DNA of 64,000 bases from Petrolisthes cinctipes (taxonomy: Eukaryota; Arthropoda; Malacostraca; Decapoda; Porcellanidae). Position numbers and translations under genes: made by a program. The stretch covers positions 1,488,001-1,552,000 of the forward strand of contig JAWQEG010000474.1 of the NCBI GenBank assembly GCA_033782935.1, written 5' to 3'. Position 1 is the stretch's first letter; every line of letters begins with the position of its first letter. The notes beneath the pieces were generated by a model. That model ran no database searches. It had not been told where the DNA came from and saw only the letters and a list, made by a program, of their open reading frames with translations. This document shows, piece by piece, positions 1 through 11,095 of this stretch.

Positions 1-1904
1 AATACATGCACATATTGACTTTGGGCATCTAAAATATCGATTTTCAGCATGTTTTGGGCCTGTATTTTGAAAATACTCTAACACTGAGTAGGCATGTACA
101 GATTGCTTCTGGGACCCCAAAATATTGAATTTTCGGGTGTTTTGAGCCTGAATTTGAGATATAAACGGGTACTGAAGATGCATGCACATATCGACTTTTG
201 TGCACCTAAAAGATCGATTTTCAGTATGTTTTGAGCATCTATTTTGAAAATACTCTAATACGGAGTAGGCATGTACAGATCGCTTCTGGGACCCATAAAT
301 ATCGAATTTTCGGGTGTTTTGGGACTGAATTTGAGATATCGACTTTTCGGCACCTAAAAGATCGATTTTTAGCATGTTTTTAGCCTATATTTTGAAAATA
401 TTCTAGCACTGAGTAGGCATGTACAGATTGCTTCTGGGACCCCAAAATATTGAATTTTCGGGTGTTTTGAGCCTGAATTTGAGATATAAACGGGTACAGA
501 AGATACATGCACATATTGACTTTGGGCACCAAAAATATCGATTTTCAGCATGTTTTGGGCCTGAATTTTGAAAATACTCTAACACGGAGTAGGCATGTAC
601 AGATCGCTTCTGGGACCCCAAAATATCGAATTTTCGGGTGTTTAGGGCCAGAATTTGAGATATAAACGGGTACAGAAGATGCATGCACATATCGACTTTT
701 GGGCACCTAAGAGATCGATTTTCAGTATGTTTTTGGCCTGTATTTTGAAATTACTCTAACACGGAGTAAGCATGTACAGATACCTTCTGGGACCCCTAAA
801 TATCGAATTTTCGGGTGTTTTGGGACTGAATTTGAGATATCGATTTTTTGGCACCTAAAAGATCGATTTTTAGCATGTTTTTAGCCTATATTTTGAAAAT
901 ATTCTAGCACTGTGTAGGCATGTACAGATTGCTTCTGGGACCCCAAAATATTGAATTTTCGGGTGTTTTGAGCCTGAATTTGAGATATAAACGGGTACAG
1001 AATATACATGCACATATTGACTTTGAGCACCAAAAATATCGATTTTCAGCATGTTTTGGGCCTGAATTTTGAAAATACTCTAACTCGGAGTAGGCATGTA
1101 CAGATCGCTTCTGGGACCCCAAAATATCGAATTTTCGGGTGTTTAGGGCCAGAATTTGAGATATAAACGGGTACAGAAGATGCATGCACATATCGACTTT
1201 TGGGCACCTAAAAGATCGATTTTCAGTATGTTTTGAGCATGTATTTTGAAAATACACTAACACGGAGTATGCATGTACAGATCGCTTCTGGGACCCCTAA
1301 ATATCGAATTTTCGGGTGTTTTGGGACTGAATTTGAGATATCGATATTTTGGCACCTAAAATGTCGATTTTTAGCATGTTTTTAGCCTATATTTTGAAAA
1401 TATTCTAGCACTGTGTAGTCATGTACAGATTGCTTCTGGAACCCCAAAATATTGAATTTTCGGATGTTTTGAGCCTGAATTTGAGATATAAACGGGTACA
1501 GAAGATACATGCACATATTGACTTTGGGCATCTAAAATATCGATTTTCAGCATGTTTTGGGCCTGTATTTTGAAAATACTCTAATACTGAGTAGGCATGT
1601 ACAGATTGCTTCTGGGACCCCAAAATATTGAATTTTCGGGTTTTTTGAGCCTGAATTTGAGATATAAACGGGTACTGAAGATGCATGCACATATCGACTT
1701 TTGTGCACCTAAAAGATCGATTTTCAGTATGTTTTGAGCATGTATTTTGAAAATACTCTAACACGGAGTAGGCATGTACAGATCGCTTCTGGGACCTCTA
1801 AATATCGAATTTTCGGGTGTTTTGGGACTGAATTTGAGATATCGACTTTTTGGCACCTAAAAGATCGATTTTTAGCATGTTTTTAGCCTATATTTTGAAA
1901 ATTT

Positions 1905-1919
1905 TCTAGCACTGTACAG
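1905..1919 (+). repeat. 10-bp deletion at the C-to-A boundary (example)
   Basis: The normal ctagcactgtgtaggcatg followed by tacag is shortened to ctagcactgtacag. The lost 10 bp are bounded by TGT on both sides (cacTGTgtaggcaTGTacag), so one TGT and the intervening 7 bp are missing. The same shortened boundary is read near 9416, 12090, 13082, 17090, 25070, 25555, 32530, 33020, 41000, 41490, 48546, 55072, 56571, 58882, 59876 and 63511. An equivalent loss at the A-to-B boundary (aacactgtacatattgc) is near 20250, 23245, 28219, 30714, 36689, 39183 and 60540. Confidence 0.85.
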
Positions 1920-4414
1920 ATTGCTTCTGGGACCCCAAAATATTGAATTTTCGGGTGTTTTGAGCCTGAATTTGAGATATAAACGGGTACAGAAGATACA
2001 TGCACATATTGACTTTGGGCACCAAAAATATCGATTTTCAGCATGTTTTGGGCCTGAATTTTGAAAATACTCTAACACGGAGTAGGCATGTACAGATCGC
2101 TTCTGGGACCCCAAAATATCGAATTTTCGGGTGTTTAAGGCCAGAATTTGAGATATAAACGGGTACAGAAGATGCATGCACATATCGACTTTTGGGCACC
2201 TAAAAGATCGATTTTCAGTATGTTTTTGGCCTGTATTTTGAAAATACTCTAACATGGAGTAGGCATGTACAGATACCTTCTGGGACCTCTAAATATCGAA
2301 TTTTCGGGTGTTATGGGACTGAATTTGAGATATCGATTTTTTGGCACCTATAATATCGATTTGTAGCATGTTTTTAGCCTATATTTTGAAAATATTCTAG
2401 CACTGGGTAGGCATGTACAGATTGCTTCTGGGACCCCAAAATATTGAATTTTCGGGTGTTTTGAGGCTGAATTTGAGATATAAACGGGTACAGAAGATAC
2501 ATGCACATATTGACTTTGGGCACCAAAAATATCGATTTTCAGCATGTTTTATGCCTGAATTTTGAAAATACTCTAACTCGGAGTAGGCAGGTACAGATCG
2601 CTTCTGGGACCCCAAAATATCGAATTTTCGGGGGTTTAGGGCCAGAATTTGAGATATAAACGGGTACAGAAGATGCATGCACATATCGACTTTTGGGCAC
2701 CTAAAAGATCGATTTTCAGTATGTTTTTGGCCTGTATTTTGAAAATACTCTAACACGGAGTAGGCATGTACAGATACCTTCTGGGACCTCTAAATATCGA
2801 ATTTTTGGGTGTTTTGGGACTGAATTTGAGATATCGATTTTTTGGCACCTAAAATGTCGATTTTTAGCATGTTTTTAGCCTATATTTTGAAAATATTCTA
2901 GCACTGTGTAGGCATGTACAGATTGCTTCTGGGACCCCAAAATATTGAATTTTCGGGTGTTTTGAGCCTGAATTTGAGATATAAACGGGTACAGAAGATA
3001 CATGCACATATTGACTTTGGGCATCTAAAATATCGATTTTCAGCATGTTTTTGGCCTGTATTTTGAAAATACTCTAACACTGAGTAGGCATGTACAGATT
3101 GCTTCTGGGACCCCAAAATATTGAATTTTCGGGTGTTTTGAGCCTGAATTTGAGATATAAACGGGTACTGAAGATGCATGCACATATTGACTTTTGTGCA
3201 CCTAAAAGATCGATTTTCAGTGTGTTTTGAGCATGTATTTTGAAAATACTCTAACACGGAGTAGGCATGTACAGATCGCTTCTGGGACCCCTAAATATCG
3301 AATTTTCGGGTGTTTGGGACTGAATTTGAGATATCGACTTTTTGGCACCTAAAAGATCGAGTTTTAGCATGTTTTTAGCCTATATTTTGAAAATATTCTA
3401 GCACTGAGTAGGCATGTACAGATTGCTTCTGGGACCCCAAAATATTGAATTTTCGGGTGTTTTGAGCCTGAATTTGAGATATAAACGAATACAGAACATA
3501 CATGCACATATTGACTTTGGGCACCAAAAATATCGATTTTCAGCATGTTTTGGGCCTGAATTTTGAAAATACTCTAACACGGAGTAGGCATGTACAGATC
3601 GCTTCTGGGACCTCAAAATATCGAATTTTCGGGTGTTTAGGGCCAGAATTTGAGATATAAACGGGTACAGAAGATGCATGCACATATCGACTTTTGTGCA
3701 CCTAAAAGATCGATTTTCAGTATGTTTTGAGCATGTATTTTGAAAATACTCTAACACGGAGTAGGCATGTACAGATCGCTTCTGGGACCCCTAAATATCG
3801 AATTTTCGGGTGTTTTGGGACTGAATTTGAGATATCGACTTTTTGGCACCTAAAAGATCGATTTTTAGCATGTTTTTAACCTATATTAAGAAAATATTCT
3901 AGCACTGTGTAGGCATGTACAGATTGCTTCTGGGACCCCAAAATATTGAATTTTCTGGTGTTTTGAGCCTGATTTTGAGATATAAACGGGTACAGAAGAT
4001 ACATGCACATATTGACTTTGGGCATCTAAAATATCGATTTTCAGCATGTTTTGGGCCTGTATTTTGAAAATACTCTAACACTGAGTAGGCATGTACAGAT
4101 TGCTTCTGGGACCCCAAAATATTGAATTTTCGGGTGTTTTGAGCCTGAATTTGAGATATAAACGGGTACAGAAGATGCATGCACATATCGACTTTTGTGC
4201 ACCTAAAAGATCGATTTTCAGTATGTTTTGAGCATGTATTTTGAAAATACTCTAACACGTAGTAGGCATGTACAGATCGCTTCTGGGACCCCTAAATATC
4301 GAATTTTCGGGTGTTTTGGGACTGAATTTGAGATATCGACTTTTTGGCACCTAAAAGATCGATTTTTAGCATGTTTTTAGCCTATATTTTGAAAATATTC
4401 TAGCACTGAGTAGG

Positions 4415-4502
4415 CATGTACAGATTGCTTCTGGGACCCCAAAATATTGAATTTTCGGGTGTTTTGAGCCTGAATTTGAGATATAAACGGGTACAGAAGA
4501 TA
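4415..4502 (+). repeat. First 88-bp half-unit of monomer A1
   Basis: This half begins catgtacagattgcttctgg and ends agaagata. It aligns without any gap to the following 88 bp (4503-4590). Shared words include catg at position 1, ctgaa at 56-60 preceded by gcc, and aaaatat/aaatat around position 30. A hand count on the consensus gives 58 of 88 identical positions, with the last 18 positions the least similar. Confidence 0.85.
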
Positions 4503-4590
4503 CATGCACATATTGACTTTGGGCACCAAAAATATCGATTTTTAGCATGTTTTGGGCCTGAATTTTGAAAATACTCTAACACGGAGTAGG
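4503..4590 (+). repeat. Second 88-bp half-unit of monomer A1
   Basis: This half begins catgcacatattgactttgg and ends ggagtagg. It is the diverged partner of 4415-4502, showing that the present monomer arose by duplication of an ~88-bp unit. In type B this half is 89 bp (one extra base near tcgacttttgggcacctaaaag), which explains the 177-bp length of B. Confidence 0.85.
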
Positions 4591-4767
4591 CATGTACAGA
4601 TCGCTTCTGGGACCCCAAAATATCGAATTTTCGGGTGTTTAGGGCCAGAATTTGAGATATAAACGGGTACTGAAGATGCATGCACATATCGACTTTTGGG
4701 CACCTAAAAGATCGATTTTCAGTATGTTTTTGGCCTGTATTTTGAAAATACTCTAACACGGAGTAGG
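4591..4767 (+). repeat. Monomer type B1, 177 bp
   Basis: Second monomer of haplotype 1. Diagnostic words are cagatcgcttctgggacccc, gtgtttagggccagaa, gatgcatgcacatatcg and gtttttggcctg. It carries the palindromic octamer tgcatgca, absent from A (atacatgca) and deleted from C. A sub-variant with gatattatcggg in place of gatataaacggg is found only between about 13.8 and 51.8 kb and marks the expanded core. Confidence 0.9.
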
Positions 4768-4915
4768 CATGTACAGATACCTTCTGGGACCTCTAAATAT
4801 CGAATTTTCGGGTGTTTTGGGACTGAATTTGAGATATCGATTTTTTGACACCTAAAATGTCGATTTTTAGCATGTTTTTAGCCTATATTTTGAAAATATT
4901 CTAGCACTGTGTAGG
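4768..4915 (+). repeat. Monomer type C1, 148 bp (29 bp shorter than B)
   Basis: Third monomer of haplotype 1. Diagnostic words are cagataccttctgggacctc, tatcgattttttgg and aaaatgtcg, and it ends ctagcactgtgtagg. Relative to B it lacks exactly 29 bp between gagatat and cga. In A and B that interval is bounded by ATAT on each side, so one ATAT plus the 25 bp between has been lost. Confidence 0.9.
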
Positions 4916-5091
4916 CATGTACAGATTGCTTCTGGGACCCCAAAATATTGAATTTTCGGGTGTTTTAAGCCTGAATTTGAGATATAAACGGGTACAGAAA
5001 ATACATGCACATATTGACTTTGGGCATCTAAAATATTGATTTTCAGCATGTTTTGGGCCTGTATTTTGAAAATACTCTAACACTGAGTAGG
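4916..5091 (+). repeat. Monomer type A2, 176 bp
   Basis: First monomer of haplotype 2. It differs from A1 by gggcatctaaaatatcg, gcctgtattttg and aacactgagtagg. The gtattttg change makes its terminal dyad a complete 15-bp inverted repeat, as in B. Confidence 0.88.
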
Positions 5092-5268
5092 CATGTACAG
5101 ATTGCTTCTGGGACCCCAAAATATTGAATTTTCGGGTGTTTTGAGCCTGAATTTGAGATATAAACGGGTACTGAAGATGCATGCACATATCGACTTTTGT
5201 GCACCTAAAAGATCGATTTTCAGTATGTTTTGAGCATGTATTTTGAAAATACTCTAACACGGAGTAGG
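5092..5268 (+). repeat. Monomer type B2, 177 bp
   Basis: Second monomer of haplotype 2. It starts cagattgcttctgg like an A monomer, then has gtgttttgagcctgaa, gtactgaagatgc, cttttgtgcacc and gttttgagcatg. Its first half therefore resembles A and its second half resembles B, suggesting that the two HOR haplotypes have exchanged sequence by conversion. Confidence 0.88.
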
Positions 5269-5416
5269 CATGTACAGATCGCTTCTGGGACCCCTAAATA
5301 TCGAATTTTCGGGTGTTTTGGGACTGAATTTGAGATATCGACTTTTTGGCACCTAAAAGATCGATTTTTAGCATGTTTTTAGCCTATATTTTGAAAATAT
5401 TCTAGCACTGAGTAGG
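5269..5416 (+). repeat. Monomer type C2, 148 bp
   Basis: Third monomer of haplotype 2. It has cagatcgcttctgggacccc followed by taaatatcg, then tatcgactttttgg and aaaagatcg, and ends cactgagtagg. The 29-bp deletion junction lies at 5338/5339 (gagatat then cgac), identical in position to C1, so the deletion pre-dates the split of the two haplotypes. Confidence 0.88.
5386..5400. repeat. 15-bp dyad in C monomer
   Basis: The sequence atattttgaaaatat is a perfect inverted repeat with 7-base arms around one central G. The equivalent site in B2 at 5238-5252 is gtattttgaaaatac, also perfect. Both outer bases differ between B and C (G..C against A..T), yet pairing is kept. In A1 the site is aattttgaaaatac, reducing the dyad to 11 bp. 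It recurs near the end of almost every monomer. Confidence 0.8.
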
Positions 5417-7420
5417 CATGTACAGATTGCTTCTGGGACCCCAAAATATTGAATTTTCGGGTGTTTTGAGCCTGAATTTGAGATATAAACGGGTACAGAA
5501 GATACATGCACATATTGACTTTGGGCACCAAAAATATCGATTTTCAGCATGTTTTGGGCCTGAATTTTGAAAATACTCTAACACGGAGTAGGCATATACA
5601 GATCGCTTCTGGGACCCCAAAATATCGAATTTTCGGGTGTTTAGGGCCAGAATTTGAGATATAAACGGGTACAGAAGATGCATGCACATATCGACTTTTG
5701 GGCACCTAAGAGATCGATTTTCAGTATGTTTTTGGCCTGTATTTTGAAATTACTCTAACACGGAGTAAGCATGTACAGATACCTTCTGGGACCTCTAAAT
5801 ATCGAATTTTCGGGTGTTTTGGGACTGAATTTGAGATATCGATTTTTTGGCACCTAAAATGTCGATTTTTAGCATGTTTTTAGCCTATATTTTGAAAATA
5901 TTCTAGCACTGTGTAGGCATGTACAGATTGCTTCTGGGACCCCAAAATATTGAATTTTCGGGTGTTTTGAGCCTGAATTTGAGATATAAACGGGTACAGA
6001 AGATACATGCACATATTGACTTTGGGCATCTAAAATATCGATTTTCAGCATGTTTTGGGCCTGTAATTTGAAAATACTCTAACACTGAGTAGGCATGTAC
6101 AGATTGCTTCTGGGACCCCAAAATATTGAATTTTCGGGTGTTTTGAGCCTGAATTTGAGATATAAACGGGTACTGAAGATGCATGCACATATCGACTTTT
6201 GTGCACCTAAAAGATCAATTTTCAGTATGTTTTGAGCATGTATTTTGAAAATACTCTAACACGGAGTAGGCATGTACAGATCGCTTCTGGGACCCCTAAA
6301 TATCGAATTTTCGGGTGTTTTGAGACTGAATTTGAGATATCGACTTTTTGGCACCCAAAAGATCGATTTTTAGCATGTTTTTAGCCTATATTTTGAAAAT
6401 ATTCTAGCACTGTGTAGGCATGTACAGATTGCTTCTGGGACCCCAAAATATTGAATTTTCGGGTGTTTTGAGCCTGAATTTGAGATATAAACGGGTACAG
6501 AAGATACATGCACATATTGACTTTGGGCACCTAAAATATCGATTTTCAGCATGTTTTGGGCCTGAATTTTGAAAATACTCTAACTCGGAGTAGGCATGTA
6601 CAGATCGCTTCTGGGACCTCAAAATATCGAATTTTCGGGTGTTTAGGGCCAGAATTTGAGATATAAACGGGTACAGAAGATGCATGCACATATCGACTTT
6701 TGGGCACCTAAAAGATCGATTTTCAGTATGTTTTTGGCCTGTATTTTGAAAATACTCTAACACGGTGTAGGCATGTACAGATACCTTCTGGGACCTCTAA
6801 ATATCGAATTTTCGGGTGTTTTGGGACTGAATTTGAGATATCGATTTTTTGGCACCTAAAATGTCGATTTTTAGCATGTTTTTAGCCTATATTTTGAAAA
6901 TATTCTAGCACAGTGTAGGCATGTACAGATTGCTTCTGGGACCCCAAAATATTGAATTTTCGGGTGTTTTGAGCCTGAATTTGAGATATAAACGGGTACA
7001 GAAGATACATGCACATATTGACTTTGGGCATCTAAAATATCGATTTTCAGCATGTTTTGGGCCTGTATTTTGAAAATACTCTATCACTGAGTAGGCATGT
7101 ACAGATTGCTTCTGGGACCCCAAAATATTGAATTTTCGGGTGTTTTGAGCCTGAATTTGAGATATAAACGGGTACTGAAGATGCATGCACATATCGACTT
7201 TTGTGCACCTAAAAGATCGATTTTCAGTATGTTTTGAGCATGTATTTTGAAAATACTCTAACACGGAGTAGGCATGTACAGATACCTTCTGGGACCCCTA
7301 AATATCGAATTTTCGGGTGTTTTGGGACTGAATTTGAGATATCGATTTTTTGGCACCTAAAATGTCGATTTTTAGCATGTTTTTAGCCTATATTTTGAAA
7401 ATATTCTAGCACTGTGTAGA

Positions 7421-8098
7421 CATGTACAGATTGCTTCTGGGACCCCAAAATATTGAATTTTCGGGTGTTTTGAGCCTGAATTTGAGATATAAACGGGTAC
7501 AGAAGATACATGCACATATTGACTTTGGGCATCTAAAATATCGATTTTCAGTATGTTTTGGGCCTGTATTTTGAAAATACTCTAACACTGAGTAGGCATG
7601 TACAGATTGCTTCTGGGACCCCAAAATATTGAATTTTCGGGTGTTTTGAGCCTGAATTTGAGATATAAACGGGTACTGAAGATGCATGCACATATCGACT
7701 ATTGTGCACCTAAAAGATCGATTTTCAGTATGTTTTGAGCATGTATTTTGAAAATACTCTAACACGGAGTAGGCATGTACAGATCGCTTCTGGGACCCCA
7801 AAATATCGAATTTTCGGGTGTTTAGGGCCAGAATTTGAGATATAAACGGGTACAGAAGATGCATGCACATATCGACTTTTGGGCACCTAAAAGATCGATT
7901 TTCAGTATGTTTTTGGCCTGTATTTTGAAAATACTCTAACACGGAGTAGACATGTACAGATACCTTCTGGGACCTCTAAATATCGAATTTTCGGGTGTTT
8001 TGGGACTGAATTTGAGATATCGATTTTTTGGCACCTAAAATATCAATTTTCAGCATGTTTTTAGCCTATATTTTGAAAATATTCTAGCACTGTGTAGG
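7421..8098 (+). repeat. Four-monomer unit A2-B2-B1-C, 678 bp (copy 1)
   Basis: Monomer starts are 7421, 7597, 7774 and 7951, giving 176+177+177+148. Two consecutive B monomers, one of each haplotype, replace the usual single B, as expected from unequal exchange between haplotypes 1 and 2. Private variants are gtagacatg at both ends, cgactattgtgc near 7695, and tatcaattttcag in the C monomer. Confidence 0.85.
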
Positions 8099-9100
8099 CA
8101 TGTACAGATTGCTTCTGGGACCCCAAAATATTGAATTTTCGGGTGTTTTGAGCCTGAATTTGAGATATAAACGGGTACAGAAGATACATGCACATATTGA
8201 CTTTGGGCATCTAAAATATCGATTTTCAGTATGTTTTGGGCCTGTATTTTGAAAATACTCTAACACTGAGTAGGCATGTACAGATTGCTTCTGGGACCCC
8301 AAAATATCGAGTTTTCGGGTGTTTAGGGCCAGAATTTGAGATATAAACGGGTACAGAAGATGCATGCACATATCGACTTTTGGGCACCTAAAAGATCGAT
8401 TTTCAGTATGTTTTTGGCCTGTATTTTGAAAATACTCTAACACGGAGTAGGCATGTACAGATACCTTCTGGGACCTCTAAATATCGAATTTTCGGGTGTT
8501 TTGGGACTGAATTTGAGATAACGATTTTTTTGAACCTATAATGTCGATTTTTAGCATGTATTTAGCCTATATTTTGAAAATATTCTAGCACTGTGTAGGC
8601 ATGTACAGATTGCTTCTGGGACCCCAAAATATTGAATTTTCGGGTGTTTTCAGCCTGAATTTGAGATATAAACGGGTACAGAAGATACATGCACATATTG
8701 ACTTTGGGCATCTAAAATATCGATTTTCAGCATGTTTTGGGCCTGTATTTTGAAAATACTCTAACACTGAGTAGGCATGTACAGATTGCTTCTGGGACCC
8801 CAAAATATTGAATTTTCGGGTGTTTTGAGTCTGAATTTGAGATATAAACGGGTACTGAAGATGCATGCACATATCGACTTTTGTGCACCTAGAAGATCGA
8901 TTTTCAGTATGTTTTGAGCATGTATTTTGAAAATACTCTAACACGGAGTAGGCATGTATAGATCGCTTCTGGGACCCCTAAATATCGAATTTTCGGTTGT
9001 TTTGGGAAAGAATTTGAGATATCGACTTTTTGGCACCTAAAGGATCGATTTTTAGCATCCTTTTAGCCTATATTTTGAAAATATTCTAGCACTGAGTAGG

Positions 9101-9415
9101 CATGTACAGATTGCTTCTGGGACCCCAAAATATTGAATTTTCGGATGTTTTGAGCCTGAATTTGAGATATAAACGGGTACTGAAGATGCATGCACATATC
9201 GACTTTTGTGCACCTAAAAGATCGATTTTCAGTATGTTTTGAGCATGTATTTTGAAAATACTCTAACACGGAGTAGGCATGTACAGATCGCTTCTGGGAC
9301 CCCTAAATATCGAATTTTCGGTTGTTTTGGGACTGAATTTGAGATATCGACTTTTTGGCACCTAAAAGATCGATTTTTAGCATGTTTTTAGCCTATATTT
9401 TGAAAATATTCTAGC
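9101..9415 (+). repeat. Two-monomer unit, 315 bp
   Basis: A 177-bp B2-like monomer is followed directly by a C monomer shortened by the 10-bp junction deletion (138 bp). The unit lacks one 176/177-bp monomer relative to the normal HOR. Just upstream, at about 9056-9065, the usual gcatgttttta is altered to gcatcctttta. Confidence 0.8.
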
Positions 9416-10417
9416 ACTGTACAGATTGCTTCTGGGACCCCAAAATATTGAATTTTCGTGTGTTTTGAGCCGGAATCTGAGATATAAACGGGTACAGAAG
9501 ATACATGCACATATTGACTTTGGGCACCAAAAATATCGATTTTCAGCATGTTTTGGGCCTGAATTTTGAAAATACTCTAACACGGAGTAGGCATGTACAG
9601 ATCGCTTCTGGGACCCCAAAATATCGAATTTTCGGGTGTTTAGGGCCAGAATTTGAGATATAAACGGGTACAGAAGATGCATGCACATATCGACTTTTGG
9701 GCACCTAAAAGATGGATTTTCAGTATGTTTTTGGCCTGTATTTTGAAAATACACTAACACGGAGTAGGCATGTACAGATACCTTCTGGGACCTCTAAATA
9801 TCGAATTTTCGGGTGTTTTGGGACTGAATTTGAGATATCGATTTTTTGGCACCTAAAATGTCGATTTTTAGCATGTTTTTAGCCTATATTTTGAAAATAT
9901 TCTAGCACTGTGTAGGCATGTACAGATTGCTTCTGGGACCCCAAAATATTGAATTTTCGGGTGTTTTGAGCCTGAATTTGAGATATAAACGGGTACAGAA
10001 GATACATGCACATATTGACTTTGGGCATCTAAAATATCGATTTTCAGCATGTTTTGGGCCTGTATTTTGAAAATACTCTAACACTGAGTAGGCATGTACA
10101 GATTGCTTCTGGGACCCCAAAATATTGAATTTTCGGGTGTTTTGAGCCTGAATTTGAGATATAAACGGGTACTGAAGATGCATGCACATATCGACTTTTG
10201 TGCACCTAAAAGATCGATTTTCAGTATGTTTTGAGCATGTATTTTGAAAATACTCTAACACGGAGTAGGCATGTACAGATACCTTCTGGGACCCCTAAAT
10301 ATCGAATTTTCGGGTGTTTTGGGACTGAATTTGAGATATCGATTTTTTGGCACCTAAAATGTCGATTTTTAGCATGTTTTTAGCCTATATTTTGAAAATA
10401 TTCTAGCACTGTGTAGA

Positions 10418-11095
10418 CATGTACAGATTGCTTCTGGGACCCCAAAATATTGAATTTTCGGGTGTTTTGAGCCTGAATTTGAGATATAAACGGGTACAGA
10501 AGATACATGCACATATTGACTTTGGGCATCTAAAATATCGATTTTCAGTATGTTTTGGGCCTGTATTTTGAAAATACTCTAACACTGAGTAGGCATGTAC
10601 AGATTGCTTCTGGGACCCCAAAATATTGAATTTTCGGGTGTTTTGAGCCTGAATTTGAGATATAAACGGGTACTGAAGATGCATGCACATATCGACTATT
10701 GTGCACCTAAAAGATCGATTTTCAGTATGTTTTGAGCATGTATTTTGAAAATACTCTAACACGGAGTAGGCATGTACAGATCGCTTCTGGGACCCCAAAA
10801 TATCGAATTTTCGGGTGTTTAGGGCCTGAATTTGAGATATAAACGGGTACAGAAGATGCATGCACATATCGACTTTTGGGCACCTAAAAGATCGATTTTC
10901 AGTATGTTTTTGGCCTGTATTTTGAAAATACTCTAACACGGAGTAGACATGTACAGATACCTTCTGGGACCTCTAAATATCGAATTTTCGGGTGTTTTGG
11001 GACTGAATTTGAGATATCGATTTTTTGGCACCTAAAATATCAATTTTCAGCATGTTTTTAGCCTATATTTTGAAAATATTCTAGCACTGTGTAGG
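10418..11095 (+). repeat. Four-monomer unit A2-B2-B1-C, 678 bp (copy 2)
   Basis: This is the duplicate of 7421-8098 at an offset of 2,997 bp, with the same private variants gtagacatg, cgactattgtgc and tatcaattttcag. The match extends from about 6.9-8.2 kb to about 9.9-11.2 kb, so a segment including neighbouring units was copied. One difference seen is gtgtttagggcctgaa here against gggccagaa in copy 1. Confidence 0.85.

Larger units (their letters stand above)
4415..4590 (+). repeat. Monomer type A1, 176 bp
   Basis: First monomer of haplotype 1. Diagnostic words are gattgcttctgggacccc near the start, gtacagaagatac in the middle, gggcaccaaaaatatcg, gcctgaattttg and aacacggagtagg at the end. 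A2 instead has gggcatctaaaatatcg, gcctgtattttg and aacactgagtagg. The monomer consists of two related 88-bp halves, annotated separately. Confidence 0.9.
4415..5416 (+). repeat. Exemplar 1002-bp superunit (A1-B1-C1-A2-B2-C2)
   Basis: This is a clean copy of the double HOR. Monomer starts, taken at the c of catgtacag, are 4415, 4591, 4768, 4916, 5092 and 5269, and the next unit starts at 5417. The two 501-bp halves differ by consistent diagnostic words in every monomer, so the true period in this part of the array is 1002 bp. The same alternation is read at about 2.4-7.4 kb and 52-55 kb, and with interruptions to 64 kb. Confidence 0.92.
1..7420 (+). repeat. Left flank: alternating 501-bp haplotypes
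   Basis: Monomer starts follow the 176/177/148 rhythm. From about 2.4 kb, haplotypes 1 and 2 alternate strictly for some five 1002-bp superunits. Before that, mosaics occur: around 1.1 kb a B1 monomer ends with the B2 word tgagcatg, and around 3.4 kb an A1-B1 unit finishes as B2. Scattered single-base changes differ from unit to unit, unlike the near-identical copies of the core, so this block looks older. One C-to-A boundary (about 1911) has the 10-bp deletion described elsewhere. Confidence 0.85.

Noticed and set aside
418..593. Further division of the 88-bp half-unit into two ~44-bp quarters
   Set aside because: Only short words such as tttgggc recur at that spacing; the alignment is too weak to claim a deeper duplication.
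904..1263. Recurring open frames of about 119 residues on the minus strand, up to 178 residues in four-monomer units
   Set aside because: They recur with the satellite period, shift frame at each 176-bp monomer, overlap open frames in other frames and strands, end at the same stop in each C monomer and break freely with indels. They have no domain, no plausible start context and no conservation beyond that of the DNA, so they are by-products of an AT-rich repeat with few antisense stops.
4445..4465. CENP-B-box-like sequence around cgaattttcggg in B1 and C monomers (tgaattttcggg in A)
   Set aside because: The CENP-B core is nTTCGnnnnAnnCGGGn with seven bases between the two CG-containing parts. 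Here there are six, the essential A is missing and the first part is ATCG or TTG. It is a near miss, not a box.
7690..7760. Palindrome tgcatgca in B monomers as a possible protein-binding site
   Set aside because: It is a short 8-bp palindrome present only in B and lost in the A and C monomers; nothing else in the sequence supports a binding function.
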